64,000 bases of DNA from Hymenopus coronatus (GCA_030762935.1 CM060883.1:54024001-54088000); one strand, 5' to 3'; positions 21,898 through 32,950 are shown, counted from the stretch's first letter. The notes: generated from the letters alone by a model not told the origin. A program made the numbers and translations.

Positions 21898-23714
21898 GCT
21901 TTCTCTACATGTACTATGTGCATAGTGTATAGAGAAGGTGTTGCATTCCACCCAAAAATTTGATACCGAGATTTCACTTGACATATTGCTTTCTCTACAC
22001 GTACGATGTACATAATGTATAGAGAAGGTATTGCATTCCACCCAAAAATTCGATACCGAAATTTCACCGGAAATGTACGTTTTAGGGTCCGCTGTATTAA
22101 AAAAGGCAGCATTGGAAAAAGATCCGCGCGCGCGCGCGCGTGTGTGTATATGTGTGTGTGTGTGTGTGTCTGTGATCACGTAACTCAAAAACGAAAAGTC
22201 GGTAAAATAAAAATTTTGATATTTAAGTTTGGTATCTTCCAGGGATGCGACAGGAAGCTTTTGAGAAAAATCCCCCCACCCCAAACTACCCTTTACGTGG
22301 AAAAAAAAAAGCTGATGTGTTCCATTCACATGACTTTCTCTATATCACTGCAACAAACTATTCTATTTACTTCATCTAATGTAACAAAAATTAGCAGAAA
22401 TAGTCTTATTACTTGCTTCCTTGTTAGTAGAAGCGAAATAAAGGAGTACCATAGGTTAAAGTGATAGTCAAAAGCTGGTTGCTCTGCGACTGAAGTTCCT
22501 TTGTTTGTATTGACACGAGTTCACAAAGTCCTGTATGAGAAAAGTATACGTTTTTATAGCTGGAACCAAAAACAAGGAGTATCTAAGAAACAATTAACTC
22601 CACGAAAAAAAAGTATATAACATAAATTGTGTGTTTTAAGGTGCTCTACATTTGGTGTGTGGTAAGTTTTTGTCCATCTCTTACGGTTTAGCAGTTATGC
22701 AAAATTCTGTAAAATTCACCCAAAATAAAGTAGTCTTCAGAGGCTATTCCCAGAAAATTGAAGATATACATTTTATTTCTCAGGTAAATATCTTTAATTT
22801 ACGATATTTTAATCAAAATCGTTAGCCATTTTTTAGAAAATCGAAATTTTCGAAAAAAGTTCCATGTAAAAGGTAGTTGGGAGTGGGGGGATTTTTCTCA
22901 AAATCTTCGTGTCGCATCCCTGGAAGATACTAAACTTAAATACCAAGTTTGGTATTTTACCGACTTTTCGTTTTTGAGTTATCGTATTCACAGACACACA
23001 GACACACATACACACACGGACCTTTTTATGGAAATACTTTTTTTGGATACAGAAGATCCTAAAATATGTATTTGCGGTGAAATCTCGGTATCGAATTTTT
23101 TGGTGGAGTGCAATACCTTCTCTATATACTATGTACATAGCACGTATAGAGAAAGTAAAAATAGAATATTTTCATTTTCTCAAAAATGGCTCAAACGATT
23201 TTCATTAAAATACCGTCTATTAAATATATTTACATGACAAATAAAATGTACATCTTGAATTTTCTGGGAATAGCTTCTAAAGACCTCTTTACTCTGGATG
23301 ACTTTTGCTGAATTTTCCATAATTGGTAAGGCGTAAGAGACAAAAACTGGTATCGTTAAAACACACAATTTATGTCATATACGTTTTTTCGTGGAATTGA
23401 CCATTTCTGAGATGTGTCAAATTATTTGTTTCAGATTTAAAATACTTAAAACTTTTCTTACATTTTTCTCCTAGCCATGTACTCGTATAGAAACGGATTT
23501 AACCACATGGCAACCAGCTTTTAAAAGATTAGACCATCGCTTTAGCCAAGTGTATTCTCTTATTTTTCTTCTACTTATAAGGAAGAATTAATTGACGATT
23601 TCTGCTAATGCTAATCTCTATTATCATACGAGTATAGTATATAGAAGCATATGCTTTTTAACAATAATGTGTTATAGTGATGCAGAGAAAATCATGTGAA
23701 TGGAACATATCAGA
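21898..23714 (+). mobile_element. H1 repeat interrupted by a nested H1 copy
   Basis: The left piece 21898-22313 carries the hairpin end twice in tandem (21898-21978, then again from about 21991), the GT tract and the block ending CCCTTTACGTGGAAAAAAA. The right piece 23157-23714 resumes at the very next consensus position (ATTTTCATTTTCTCAAAAATGG) and ends AACATATCAGA. Between them lies a complete opposite-strand copy. The two pieces join into one collinear element. Confidence 0.9.
22314..23156 (-). mobile_element. H1 repeat, complete, nested in another H1
   Basis: An 843-bp intact copy with sharp borders set by the host element: it opens CTGATGTGTTCC right after an A run and closes TATAGAGAAAGT right before AAAAA. 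It carries a stem-loop, subterminal ACTTTCTCTATAT, the full body, the CA tract near 22990-23015 and the hairpin (CTCTATATACTATGTACATAG...). It is one of the best reference copies for the family. Confidence 0.93.
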
Positions 23715-23754
23715 TTTTTTTTTGTATTGCCACACAAACCTTCACTTTATCTAC

Positions 23755-23990
23755 GGCCGCGCCGTGGCCGAGTGATTAGACCACTCGTCTCTCAAATAGG
23801 CAATCCGGGTTCGATCGCAAGCGACGACATGTGGTATTTGTGTGGAAAGCCCGGCGTAAGGGCGGGTTTACTCCGAGTTCTCCGGTTTACCCCGCCATCA
23901 CGTTCCTCCGGTGCTTCATCTTCGTTCCATGTATCATCAGTGTCATCGCCTGCGGTGCCAAAAATAGTATAAGAGGCTGTTAATCACAAT
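23755..23990 (+). mobile_element. tRNA-derived SINE (family S3), full length
   Basis: A box TGGCCGAGTGA at 23765-23775 and B-box-like GGTTCGATCGC at 23808-23818, in a Ser/Leu-type tRNA head. The body has GGCGTAAGGGCGGG, CTCCGGTTTACCCCGCC and TCATCAGTGTCATCGCCTGC, with an A-rich end (CAATAAAAAAA). A minus-strand sister is at 58335-58559 and a 5'-similar copy at 29692-29905. A 90-codon frame across it is not a gene. Confidence 0.82.
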
Positions 23991-24429
23991 AAAAAAACTT
24001 TCATCTACGTTCTTTTCTGTTTTTGAGCAATTAAAAGCCAATGTGAAAAAATTTTCAAAATTATTTTAAAATCATTAAATTATACATTTTTCTAAAACTA
24101 TTTAACATAAATGACTTGTGTTATGATTGTTCACTCATTAAATGGTAAATAACAATAGGCCTTGTCTATATTTTTATACAGCAGGCACAAAAGTAGAACA
24201 ATTAATATGATCAGTCATTATAGAAATTGGAGATTGTAATAACACAGGAGTAGAAACATGTTTTACAATTTTCAATTATTATAAATGTTTGTTATGATGT
24301 AAATTGTGTGCGTTATAAGCGGAGTGATCGATGAATGTAATGGCGGATTATTTGAATTACTCAGAAAGGGCAAATATGGAAAACAATTTTACAAGCGACG
24401 GAGAGAATACATGAATTGTTACTTAAAAA
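23991..24429. other. Interval without recognised features
   Basis: AT-rich. No ORF, RNA gene or repeat family is recognised. Confidence 0.4.
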
Positions 24430-24706
24430 CTGACTTTCTCTAGCACTTGCGCAAACAAACTTTTTTTTAACAAAAGATTATTATTTTATCTACATCATGC
24501 TAATCGAGATAAACATTAGCAGAAATGCTCTTGTTACTTGTTTATTTGTAAGAAGAAGCGAAATGTGGGAATGCACTAGGATAAAACGATAGTGAAATCC
24601 TTTAAAAGCCGATCGTTATATGAAACAATTGAAATTCCGTTCTTCTCTTTACTTTTCAGGTGGAAATGAAAGGGAGAAAAAAGGAAGATAAAAACATTTC
24701 TGAAAC

Positions 24707-24726
24707 GGGGCGGGGCGGGGAGGGGG
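24707..24726 (+). repeat. G-quadruplex-type motif
   Basis: Four runs of at least four G separated by single bases (GGGGCGGGGCGGGGAGGGGG). It fits the G3+N1-7 quadruplex pattern with very short loops. It sits inside an H1 copy and is not in the family consensus. Confidence 0.85.
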
Positions 24727-24795
24727 TTAAGTAGGTAGTTAAAATTGGAATCAATAACACGGAATATCTTGAAAACGGTTAACTCTGCACAAAAA

Positions 24796-25582
24796 TCTGA
24801 TGTGTTCTATTCACATGACTTTCTCTACATATCTGCAACAAATTATTGTTAAAAAGCTTATGCTTCTATTTGCTTCATGCTAATCGAGAAAAAATTAGCT
24901 CAAATAGTCTTATTACTTGCTTTCTTGTAAGTAGAGCGAAATAAGGGAGTACCATAGGTTAAAGTGATAGTCAAAAGCTGGATGCTTTTGTATGGACAGG
25001 AATTGAAAAAATTCTGTATGAGAAAAGTATAAGTTTTTTAAAGCTGACATCAATGACAAGAAATATCTCAAAAACAAGGAATATCTACATTTTTTGTGCA
25101 ATAAGTTTTAGCCAATCTTTTACAGTTTACCTGTTATGCAGAATTCAATAAGAATCATCCAGAATAAACAGGTCCTTAGAGGCTATTCCCAGAAAATTCA
25201 AGATTTACATTTTATTTGGCATGTAAATATCTTAAATATAAGAGATTTTATTCGAAATCGTTATAGCTATTTTTGAGAAAATCAACATTTTAGAATTTTT
25301 TTTCCTTTAAAGGGTAGTTTGGAGTGGAGGGATTTTCTTGAAAATCTTCGCGTCGCATCCTTGGAAGATACCAAACTTAAATACCAAGTTTGGTATTTAA
25401 TAGTCTTTTCGATTTTGATCTATGCTGTTCACACATACACACAGGAAACTTTTTCCAAAAAGGCCTTTTTGGATTCAGGGGGACCCAAAACATGTATTTC
25501 CGGTGAAATCACGCTATGGGATTTTTGGGTGGAGTACAGTACCTTCTTTATACGCTCTGTACATAGTACGTGTAGAGAAAGT
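24796..25582 (-). mobile_element. H1 repeat, complete, nested in another H1
   Basis: 787 bp from TCTGATGTGTTC to TGTAGAGAAAGT, flanked by AAAAA on both sides within the A run of the host copy. This fixes both ends and shows insertion between A and A (T and T on the other strand). It carries a stem-loop, subterminal ACTTTCTCTAC, the body, a short CA tract and a hairpin with CTGTACATAGTACGTG. Confidence 0.93.
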
Positions 25583-25975
25583 AAAAATATGCATATGGCA
25601 TAAATTGTGTGTTGATCTACATGCAGACAAAATATCTACATCTTCATCTTTTGGGTAATACTTTTCTTCTATCTATTACGGTTTACCAATTTCACATGTC
25701 ATCTAGAATGAAGCGGTCTTCAGATGCTATTTCCAGAAAATTCAGTATTTACATTTCATTTCACATAAGAATGACTTAAAATGACATTAGAGCCATTTTT
25801 GAGAAAATTAGAATTTTCGAAAAATATTCTATGTAAAGGGCAGTTAAGGTTGGGGTACTTTTCTGAAAATCTTCGTGTCGCTTACTTGGAAGATACTGAA
25901 CTAAAATACAAGTTCGGTGTTTAATGGGCTTTTCGTTTTTGAGTTATATTGTCTACAGAAACTTACACCTCTTTC

Positions 25976-26189
25976 TGGCGTAAAAATTCTTAGGATGACT
26001 TCTTTCGAAAGGTAAATAAATTCGTTGGTCCCGTGTCATACATTTACGCACGTAAAAGAACCTCAAGTCTGACAAAGAGGCCTCTGAGAAAATTATACGG
26101 TCCTTCTAACTCAGTATAGAATGGACAGCCGAGAACCACAGTAGTTAAAGGTGGTCCATAAATGATATTCAGTTTCAATTTAACAACCA
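25976..26189 (+). mobile_element. SINE family S2, headless 3' part
   Basis: Begins TGGCGTAAAAATTCTTAGGA and runs through CCCGTGTCATACATTTACG, AAAGAACCTCAAGTCTGAC and CACAGTAGTTAAAGGTGG. No tRNA head is present. It abuts the truncated H1 copy. Confidence 0.75.
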
Positions 26190-28329
26190 TACCTGTCAAA
26201 TACCGTTTTACCGGGATTCATTCAATCTATTTTCCGTAGACTTTACAGGGACCACGTAACTTTCCATGATAATAAAATCGTTCCCAGTTATGTTCATTAC
26301 TGTAGCCAATTGAGTTACAGCCCCGAGAACAGGCAGTGGCATATTTCAGTGAAAGAAATAGATAATACGGTCAAGTTCGAGGAGCCGAGTTTGATGGATA
26401 ATATATCAGTCCCGAATGGAATAGTATTATATTTCATAATAGATATATGGAAGTGTAAGTATTAAGTTCACTGCAGTGTTTGTTCCCATTATAAGGTATT
26501 TCTTCATCAGAAATCAAATATGTATAGCCAGCTACCATTATCTGACCCACACTCTTCACCATTTTATCAATTCATCCCGCTGTTATATAACAGTTCTATA
26601 AGAGAAGAGACTCTTCAGCGTCCATGGTGGAGAGCTACGGATCATTAGAACTTAGGGTACTTCTGAAATTAGTGGAGAAACGTTAACCTCCTCCTTTTAG
26701 GGAGCAATTTGGATTGCATTGAACTCGACGGGAGATTGGTTAAGTCTGGGCGTTGGTGCCTGAGGGGTTGCATAAATGTCTGATGACTTCTGACACAGGG
26801 GGACTTCTTTTTAACAGAAAACCCTACGATCCCAATGGAAAACCCACGAAGATGGAGTCATTCTGAGCGCGTTTCTAGTCTATAGAGAGCTTCGGATCAT
26901 GGAATAAGAGGGCGAGATCCTCTTTTGCACCGAAACTGATCCCCCCAATTGAACTAATGATGTAATACTTTTAATTATTCTTGACATTTTAGAAGAAAAT
27001 TATTGAAGAAAAAGGAAAGAAACAAACAAATGAGATATGTAGCAAAACTTCATGTGACTGTCCATGCTTATGACTTTTGGTTAAGTTTTTCAAGTCCCAA
27101 AACTTGGTGATGTTTCCCGCAAGTGTTTAAATAGTAATTTTTAACTTGTAGGCCTCGTTCCGTTCACTCCTGTAGCTGTAAAGTAGAAAGCGGGCATATC
27201 CCTTGTAAGAATAATGTTTTACAACAGTCTGCTAAGGATTACAATAAATTGTTTATTATTTGCTTACTACTGCTGTGCACAAATGTACATTATTTGGGAG
27301 CGAGACTTTACAATTTATATAATTAGGTTAAGCTTTCGTGTAAAGTTTTTCACTGAATTGCTTGGAGCTGTCAGCGCTCATAGTCAGCAGAACTTTGTGT
27401 TTGGCATATTACATATCCGCCTTAAGGTAGGAGAATATGGAAAGGACAAGGGGATGGGGTCCGTATTGATTCACTGTTTGTGCGTTTGCACATCTTTACT
27501 CTTTGAGTTAGAAAAACTGTCTCCGGTATTCAAGTAGAACTGCCTGAAACGTTTCATTACATTAAGTACAATATTACTCCACGCAGAGCCATATGATATT
27601 CCTGTTTTCCCTACAGTAATGAAATCTGAGAGAATTCATCACCCTGCCGGGCTTTCCTTCCTCAGTTTGACTCCCATTAAAGGGTATATATTGTAACGCT
27701 CCACTTCGATTGCTCACAAAATAAAATATTCTAATTTTAACTGCCATAGGTCCTTTAAAGTTCGTTTTTATTTGGAATTGTTTTTAAGCATGTATACATA
27801 GAAACCTTTTTGCTTGATTCCAAACACTTGTCACATGTAATCTAAGGTATCTGGGTGTATTTTCAGAGGTTCATTGAACTATCTGTCCAATATGTAATAT
27901 GTGTTTCCTCAAAAATGTTAACACCCATATAGGTCTTATGACTAAGACGTGACTGTGATAGTGAAACAAATTGGCCGGGGCAGCCTTAACGTTTGAGGCA
28001 CAAACTGCAAAAGATAAAAAAAATATTGTTATATACAATTCTCTATTTATTATAACCGAGCCTCGTTTTAAAGTGGTGCTTCAAGTTTGAAAATGTCGAA
28101 GTTCAGCGTGCTTGGAGGCGCGATTTTGCAAAACAACCTCCTCCAAGCAGTTAACCAGTTCACGCTTACAAATCACAACCAGCTCTGGAACACCTCGTAC
28201 AGGTGTACAACAAATCTGATTCTTCGGCTTTGTTCTTACAGAAGTTTGCAATACTCTTCGGAAGTCCGCTACATATTCGTGAGATGAATTATCAGTTGGA
28301 ATGTACGGCACATTCTGAAATTTGGAGAG
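26190..28329. other. 2.1-kb interval without firmly recognised features
   Basis: No H1 sequence. A 107-codon plus frame (27214-27537) with hydrophobic stretches has no recognised domain. A 76-codon minus frame (28081-28311) contains ICCTPVRGVPEL, which faintly resembles the C-terminal part of mariner transposases (VYxTPVxxxxEL). That would make it a second, inverted transposase scrap, but I hold this at low confidence. Confidence 0.35.
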
Positions 28330-28960
28330 TGCACATTCGTACCAATATTATCATAAACATTAAATGAGGAAGTTTCTGAACACTGAATAAAGCTCAATGG
28401 ATGACTTCAACATGTGTCAAATGAGGATGAAGAGTTTGTGAAAAAGATTGTGTAGTGTGTAGTGGCGAAATTGAAACTTACGGAATGGTGAATCATGTTT
28501 GTTGTATTATTGGGCATCAGAGTATACATATTCCGCTCATGCCGTTAAGGCAGTCTATAGTGAGTGAATGTCCTAGATGTTTAATAAGGTCCTTCCTCTG
28601 AGAAGCCACGTTACTGATGCCAGGTATCAATTTAGACAGCTTCTAAAAACTAATAAATTCACGGGCGCTCACACACTACCTTTGAAGCATGCAGGCTTCT
28701 CTGGGCGAGGATCTGCAGGAACACTGGATAGGACGAAAAATGTATTTGAGTTCACCGTACGTTCACTAAATGTAATACCTCTGGATTTTTACCTTCGGGA
28801 AACTGTGAAGAATGCCGTGTATTGCACAAAACACCTATACTGGAGGCTCTTCATCAAGGAATTACAATAGCATGAGCAGAAATCACCGAGGACAAATTAA
28901 CCAACGTTGTTCAAACAACGAGAACCCAAAGTAACTGAATATGTGCAACAGGTTTGTATT
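28330..28960 (+). pseudogene. Decayed mariner transposase, catalytic and C-terminal part
   Basis: Translating through frame changes gives a collinear series typical of the arthropod mariner/IS630 catalytic domain. ATGAGGATGAAGAGTTTGTG gives DEEFV followed by KKIV near 28425; a stretch near 28462-28530 gives GMVNH and, in another frame, YYWASEY; about 150 codons downstream come NVIPLDFYLRETVKNAVY (28768-28823) and EITEDKLTNVVQTT (about 28883-28925). PLDF preceding the KxxVY segment is the usual C-terminal landmark of these enzymes. Several frameshifts and stops are present, so it is non-functional. The ends of the element are not identified. Confidence 0.55.
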
Positions 28961-29337
28961 AAGCCTGTGATATATGATGTGTAAGCGGACAATAACAATT
29001 TTGTGTTCGTTTAAGTATATATAACGGAGTAGGATTGTTTATAGTTTGTTCGCTATACACATTTAGATGACTGAAACATCGCAATTAAAATTTATACACC
29101 CACTTGCTTAGAACCGTACTTCATAGACCTTAATTTCAACTTCCAAATTACTTAGACCATTAAATAGGATTTACAAGGCTTGCATGTTGTTTATATGAGC
29201 ATACTGAAGAAGATAGTAATCGGGATGGCGATGATTTTTATTAAGAATAAGCGAAAATAGCTTCTATAATCTATCACAACAAGGTTAACAGATAAAAAAG
29301 CAAAGAAGAAAAACAGACACGTACAAACGGAGTTGCA

Positions 29338-29378
<41 letters not shown>

Positions 29379-29691
29379 CATCATCATCATCATCGTCATT
29401 CATCTTTATAACTACGATCTAGTGAGCAGAGCTATAAGCTTCAAGAGTAAGTTAAATCATGAGCGTGCTAAAAATGAACAGAGAAGAGTATGATCTAAGG
29501 TTATTTTTAATAAAAACAATGTTAATAATGACAACAAGAAATACTCTTAAAATGACATCTAAACAAGCGGCTGGGTCAACCAGAGCACAAATTTGTGCAC
29601 TTGGACTGTAGAGCTTGGGAAAGTTATAAAATACTTTATAATTTAAAAACTACCGATACCCATGTTTTTCAGTTCTTGTGTACAAATTGAA
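28961..29691. other. Interval with ATT/ATC microsatellite
   Basis: (ATT)14 at 29338-29379 passes into a CAT tract to about 29396, producing a meaningless poly-Asn/Asp frame on the minus strand. No gene is seen. Confidence 0.5.
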
Positions 29692-29905
29692 GGCGACACT
29701 TAACCGAGTGATTAGACCGCTCGCCTCTCACCAAGGCCCAGCTTCGATCCCTGTGGAATACATACGGTATTTGTGATTTGTGGTGGACAAACCTGCGTCT
29801 GGGGGATTTACTTCGGATTCTCCGGTTTCCCCCGTCATTCATTTCATCTCATACCTGACATCGGACTGATCTTAGGCGCTGGCTTTTAAGGCCTGGGATA
29901 TGTAA
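29692..29905 (+). mobile_element. tRNA-derived SINE (family S3-related)
   Basis: The head ACCGAGTGATTAGACCGCTC with a B-box-like GCTTCGATCCCTG is followed by a body partly matching 23755-23990 (GTATTTGTG, GGATTCTCCGGTTTCCCCCG). The 3' half differs (ACATCGGACTGATCTTAGGC). Confidence 0.65.
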
Positions 29906-30628
29906 GTGCTCCATATGAGGAAAGTAAATAGCAAAAGAACAGGTAGTATACAAGTTGTCACTGTTTGACCAATCTGGACAAAACTTGGGACACTTACGCT
30001 TTAGGCTTAAGAATAAATTACAGACAACTTACGATACAAAAATCTCACTCCCGTAATTACAGAAATTGTTAGTTTCGGGTAATGCTGCTCTGAGGAGTAA
30101 AGAGAACCATTCGCCATAAAAATCTTATAAATAATTGTACAATAATTTTTATAAAGAATGCTAGAGATAATAACATTAATTAAATCGACATTTGAGCTTA
30201 AAAAGCCACCCGTTTAAACGCCGGGCAGCCAGTTAGTTCCCTATAAAATTGTATCAATTAATAACTGGGACACACATCCATACCCTTATGGCACAGGGTC
30301 GGGTAAAATTGTAAGCTACCATAAACATGCTATTCATACTCGGATTTTGAACCCGTTACGTAAAATCTAAGAACTTCAACAGCTCTTATAATTCTTGATA
30401 TTACTGCAAGATGTAAGGAGAAAATAGTTTAATCTACAGTGGGCCTTTACGAGCCATTCTCTCTGAAAGAGGTAGGTGCACACCAAAAGAACAGGAGTTA
30501 TCGTGGCTCTCAGGGTTCTGGTTTCAATAGGCACTGCAGCTCAGCATTCAGAGCAAGCTATAGTCACGGCTAATCAAGTGTTGAAATGAACCAGCATTGT
30601 GCTATGAGCTTCTCCCAGTGGCGTATTA
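29906..30628. other. Interval without recognised features
   Basis: Possible tRNA-like scraps (for example TTTTGAACCCGTTACG at about 30345-30360) are too short to assign. No ORF with known domains is seen. Confidence 0.35.
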
Positions 30629-31340
30629 GTTATCACTAGAGCTCGGTCTGGGGTCATGAAATTACCGAATAGGTTCGGTGCATACAGAGTATAATTATGA
30701 CGTGATGGAGCAGGTGCGGTCTCTACAGCCGGCTTCGAAAGGTGTTGCACTATCTAACATTGCTCACTGCCTGGCCTCGTCCAGTTCTTTATAGTAGATA
30801 AACCAGTGAACACTGAAAGAGAGCGCAGATTGAAAAATGTCGTAAATGCGAAGGGATAGGCGTTCGACGATGAGCAAACTTGTGGATTATTCAAACATAT
30901 TTTGAGTGACAGGAGAGGAGCCATTTCTTTCGATACAGTAAACATGTACTCGTAATTCACTGCAATGAGTTCTGACTGAGTTTGATTTATTTAGTCCATT
31001 GTCTTTTCAAAGCTATGCACATTAATGTTCATTGCCTTTTCAAAGCTCTGCACATTACTATCCTGAATTTTTTGTATAAAGTTTTATAATTGTATTTGTA
31101 AAAGTACAAGTCGTATTTATTTACTAAATTATGAAATAGTTGTTTTATTGTTGTACTTAATGAATTAGAACAATGAATGTGAATATATGTAATGAGCTAC
31201 TTTTGGAACAGATTATACCTCAAGGTGTGCATGTTTATGCTACAAACCTGTTCCCACTACCCTATCTTTACATCAGTGAGTGGTCTGTGTGTTCGTAACT
31301 GTGTGCGCTTCGGAAGCCAAAATCGAGCTCTAGTTATCAC
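30629..31340. mobile_element. hAT-like MITE, copy 2, with perfect 8-bp target duplication
   Basis: The element spans 30637-31332 (696 bp), from TAGAGCTCGGTCTGGGG to TCGAGCTCTA. Its first nine bases TAGAGCTCG are an exact inverted match to its last nine. It is flanked on both sides by GTTATCAC (30629-30636 and 31333-31340). It is collinear with copy 1; part of the extra length comes from a local duplication around 31000-31070 (CTTTTCAAAGCT.TGCACATTA appears twice). No coding capacity. Confidence 0.9.
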
Positions 31341-32128
31341 GGTGCCGGGCTATGAGTCTCTGATTGAGTACGTGCGAATACTCTGTCTCAGACGAGTCGA
31401 TTAGGAACACCTTGATTTAACTCCTCTTGACATAATCCAATACATGCGCTTTAGATCTCAGGAAAGTCATAGATTTCTTATGCCTTTCTAAAACTACCCT
31501 GTCCTTATTTTCAACCCTTTACTAGCAAAATTCATCCATGCAATCGATAGTATTGCTATGCTAATATACATGGGTAGGATTTTGGTGACCAGTTTATTTG
31601 AATTGCGTAAATGCATTAATGTATCGCTATTTTATAGTTGTGCAACACTGTTGTTATTTCAAACCAACTGGGATACACTGAAATAAAGCCCCGTGCTTTC
31701 CCACCAATATTTACCTTATTTTGCATTGGTATCGCATCGCACCGAACACAATAGATCATGACGCACAAGGGGTTCAGATCGTGGGCGAAATATGGATAGC
31801 GTAGGCGATCCTGTGAATGCCTTCACACATTTTGTTCCTGCCACTTCTATTCAGATTTCCACAACTACATTAACGTCCACATTTCGCCACTAAACAGTGG
31901 GTTTGACATAATCTGCAACCAAACCAAAACAAACTCAATACATTTGGTCAGAAAATTGCAACGTCAAACATGACATTCAAAACATGTCTATTATAACCCG
32001 CGGTATTTAAGCTATTTTGTACAAACACATGATCTGTCACACTTACACGGCCTTCTCTATACATTACGGCTTCACATAATCCCTTGTGTATTATAATATT
32101 ATTCATACAAGTGATTCTTCTACTCAGA
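31341..32128. other. Interval without recognised features
   Basis: No H1, SINE or gene was recognised after reading both strands. Confidence 0.35.
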
Positions 32129-32348
32129 AATGGAGTTTTATTTATGGACGCTCTTTAACTACTGTGGTTCTCAGCGTCCCTTTCTATCCTGGGCGTGAAA
32201 GACTGCTAAAATTTGCCCCTTTATCAGGCTTGAGGTTCGTTTACGTAAATTCACGACACAGGAACAACGACTTTATTTCCCTTCCAAAGGAAGCCATGCT
32301 AAGGATTTTACATCATCCGCCGGGTTTGAACCCGCAACCATTGGAATC
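32129..32348 (-). mobile_element. SINE family S2, near full length
   Basis: On the minus strand: B box GCGGGTTTGAACCCGGCGG region (about 32318-32335), AAATCCTTAGCATGGCTTCC, CTTGAGCCTGATAAAG-type block in antisense, and the end ACCACAGTAGTTAAAGAGCG then AAATAAAACTCC. It matches 5306-5570 in the body. Confidence 0.75.
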
Positions 32349-32661
32349 TTTTACTCAGGTTACGTTAGCATAAATTTTTGAGTAGGATTAATTTCAAATT
32401 AGACATATGAGGACATTTTCTTCAAAATACACCTTATGACTAAACAGCGTGCGAATTAATAATGAAATGTATCTAGTATTTGTCCTAATTATCGTTTATG
32501 AGCTATGTGTTTCAATACATATAGAAGCAAGTGCCTATTGTAACATATTTTCCTCCAAAACACAAGATTACCATAACATTCTCTACCCAAATTCACTAGT
32601 TTATCTATTTTCTAGATATCTTCTTATAAAACCTAATTTGTATGTGTATATATTGTACCTT
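32349..32661. other. Interval without recognised features
   Basis: AT-rich. The open frame 32449-32775 runs into the antisense of a SINE and is not considered a gene. Confidence 0.4.
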
Positions 32662-32950
32662 TTATATCCCGCCTTTAACTACATGGACTTATCGGCGGCA
32701 TTTCCCTTTGGAACATGTTTTCTATCGACAATTGTATTAACTTGTGCACTGATTGGGTTTTCTATTTATCTTTAATTTTATTCATTAGATCATACACATT
32801 CACGCTCAGATTCATACTTCCAAACTCTGGGGAGAGGGAATAATCTAGGCTAGGAAAAAAAAAAAAAAATCCTTAACCCCCAGATGGGAATCAAACCCGG
32901 GATCACTCGCACAGCATGCAGTAGCTCTACCGACTGAGCTAGTAGGGACA
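32662..32950 (-). mobile_element. tRNA-derived SINE (family S1-related, Lys-type head)
   Basis: On the minus strand the head TAGCTCAGTCGGTAGAGC is a classical A-box region and GGGTTTGATTCCC is the B box. The S1 body (CAGAGTTTGGAAGTATGAA) and an eroded S1 tail follow at 32662-32700. The S1 copies at 55832 and 2118 have another head type. Confidence 0.75.

Larger units (their letters stand above)
24430..25965 (-). mobile_element. H1 repeat interrupted by a nested H1 copy; cut by a SINE
   Basis: The first piece (24430-24795, CTGACTTTCTCTAGC onward) stops in the A run after TTAACTCTGCAC. The second piece (25583-25965) resumes with AAAAATATGCATATGGCATA, the next consensus position, and runs to TTTTTGAGTTATATTGTC. 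Its microsatellite and hairpin are lost at the junction with the S2 SINE. A G-rich insertion (24707-24726) is unique to this copy. Confidence 0.88.

Noticed and set aside
22006..22464. Overlapping 152-codon ORFs on both strands (21871-22464)
   Set aside because: They cover H1 hairpin and GT microsatellite sequence. The same peptides recur wherever H1 copies occur, with no conservation signature.
29191..29403. Poly-Asp/Asn ORF
   Set aside because: Translation of the (ATT)n(ATC)n microsatellite.
32880..32950. tRNA-Lys gene on the minus strand
   Set aside because: Head only: the cloverleaf 3' side runs straight into the SINE body.
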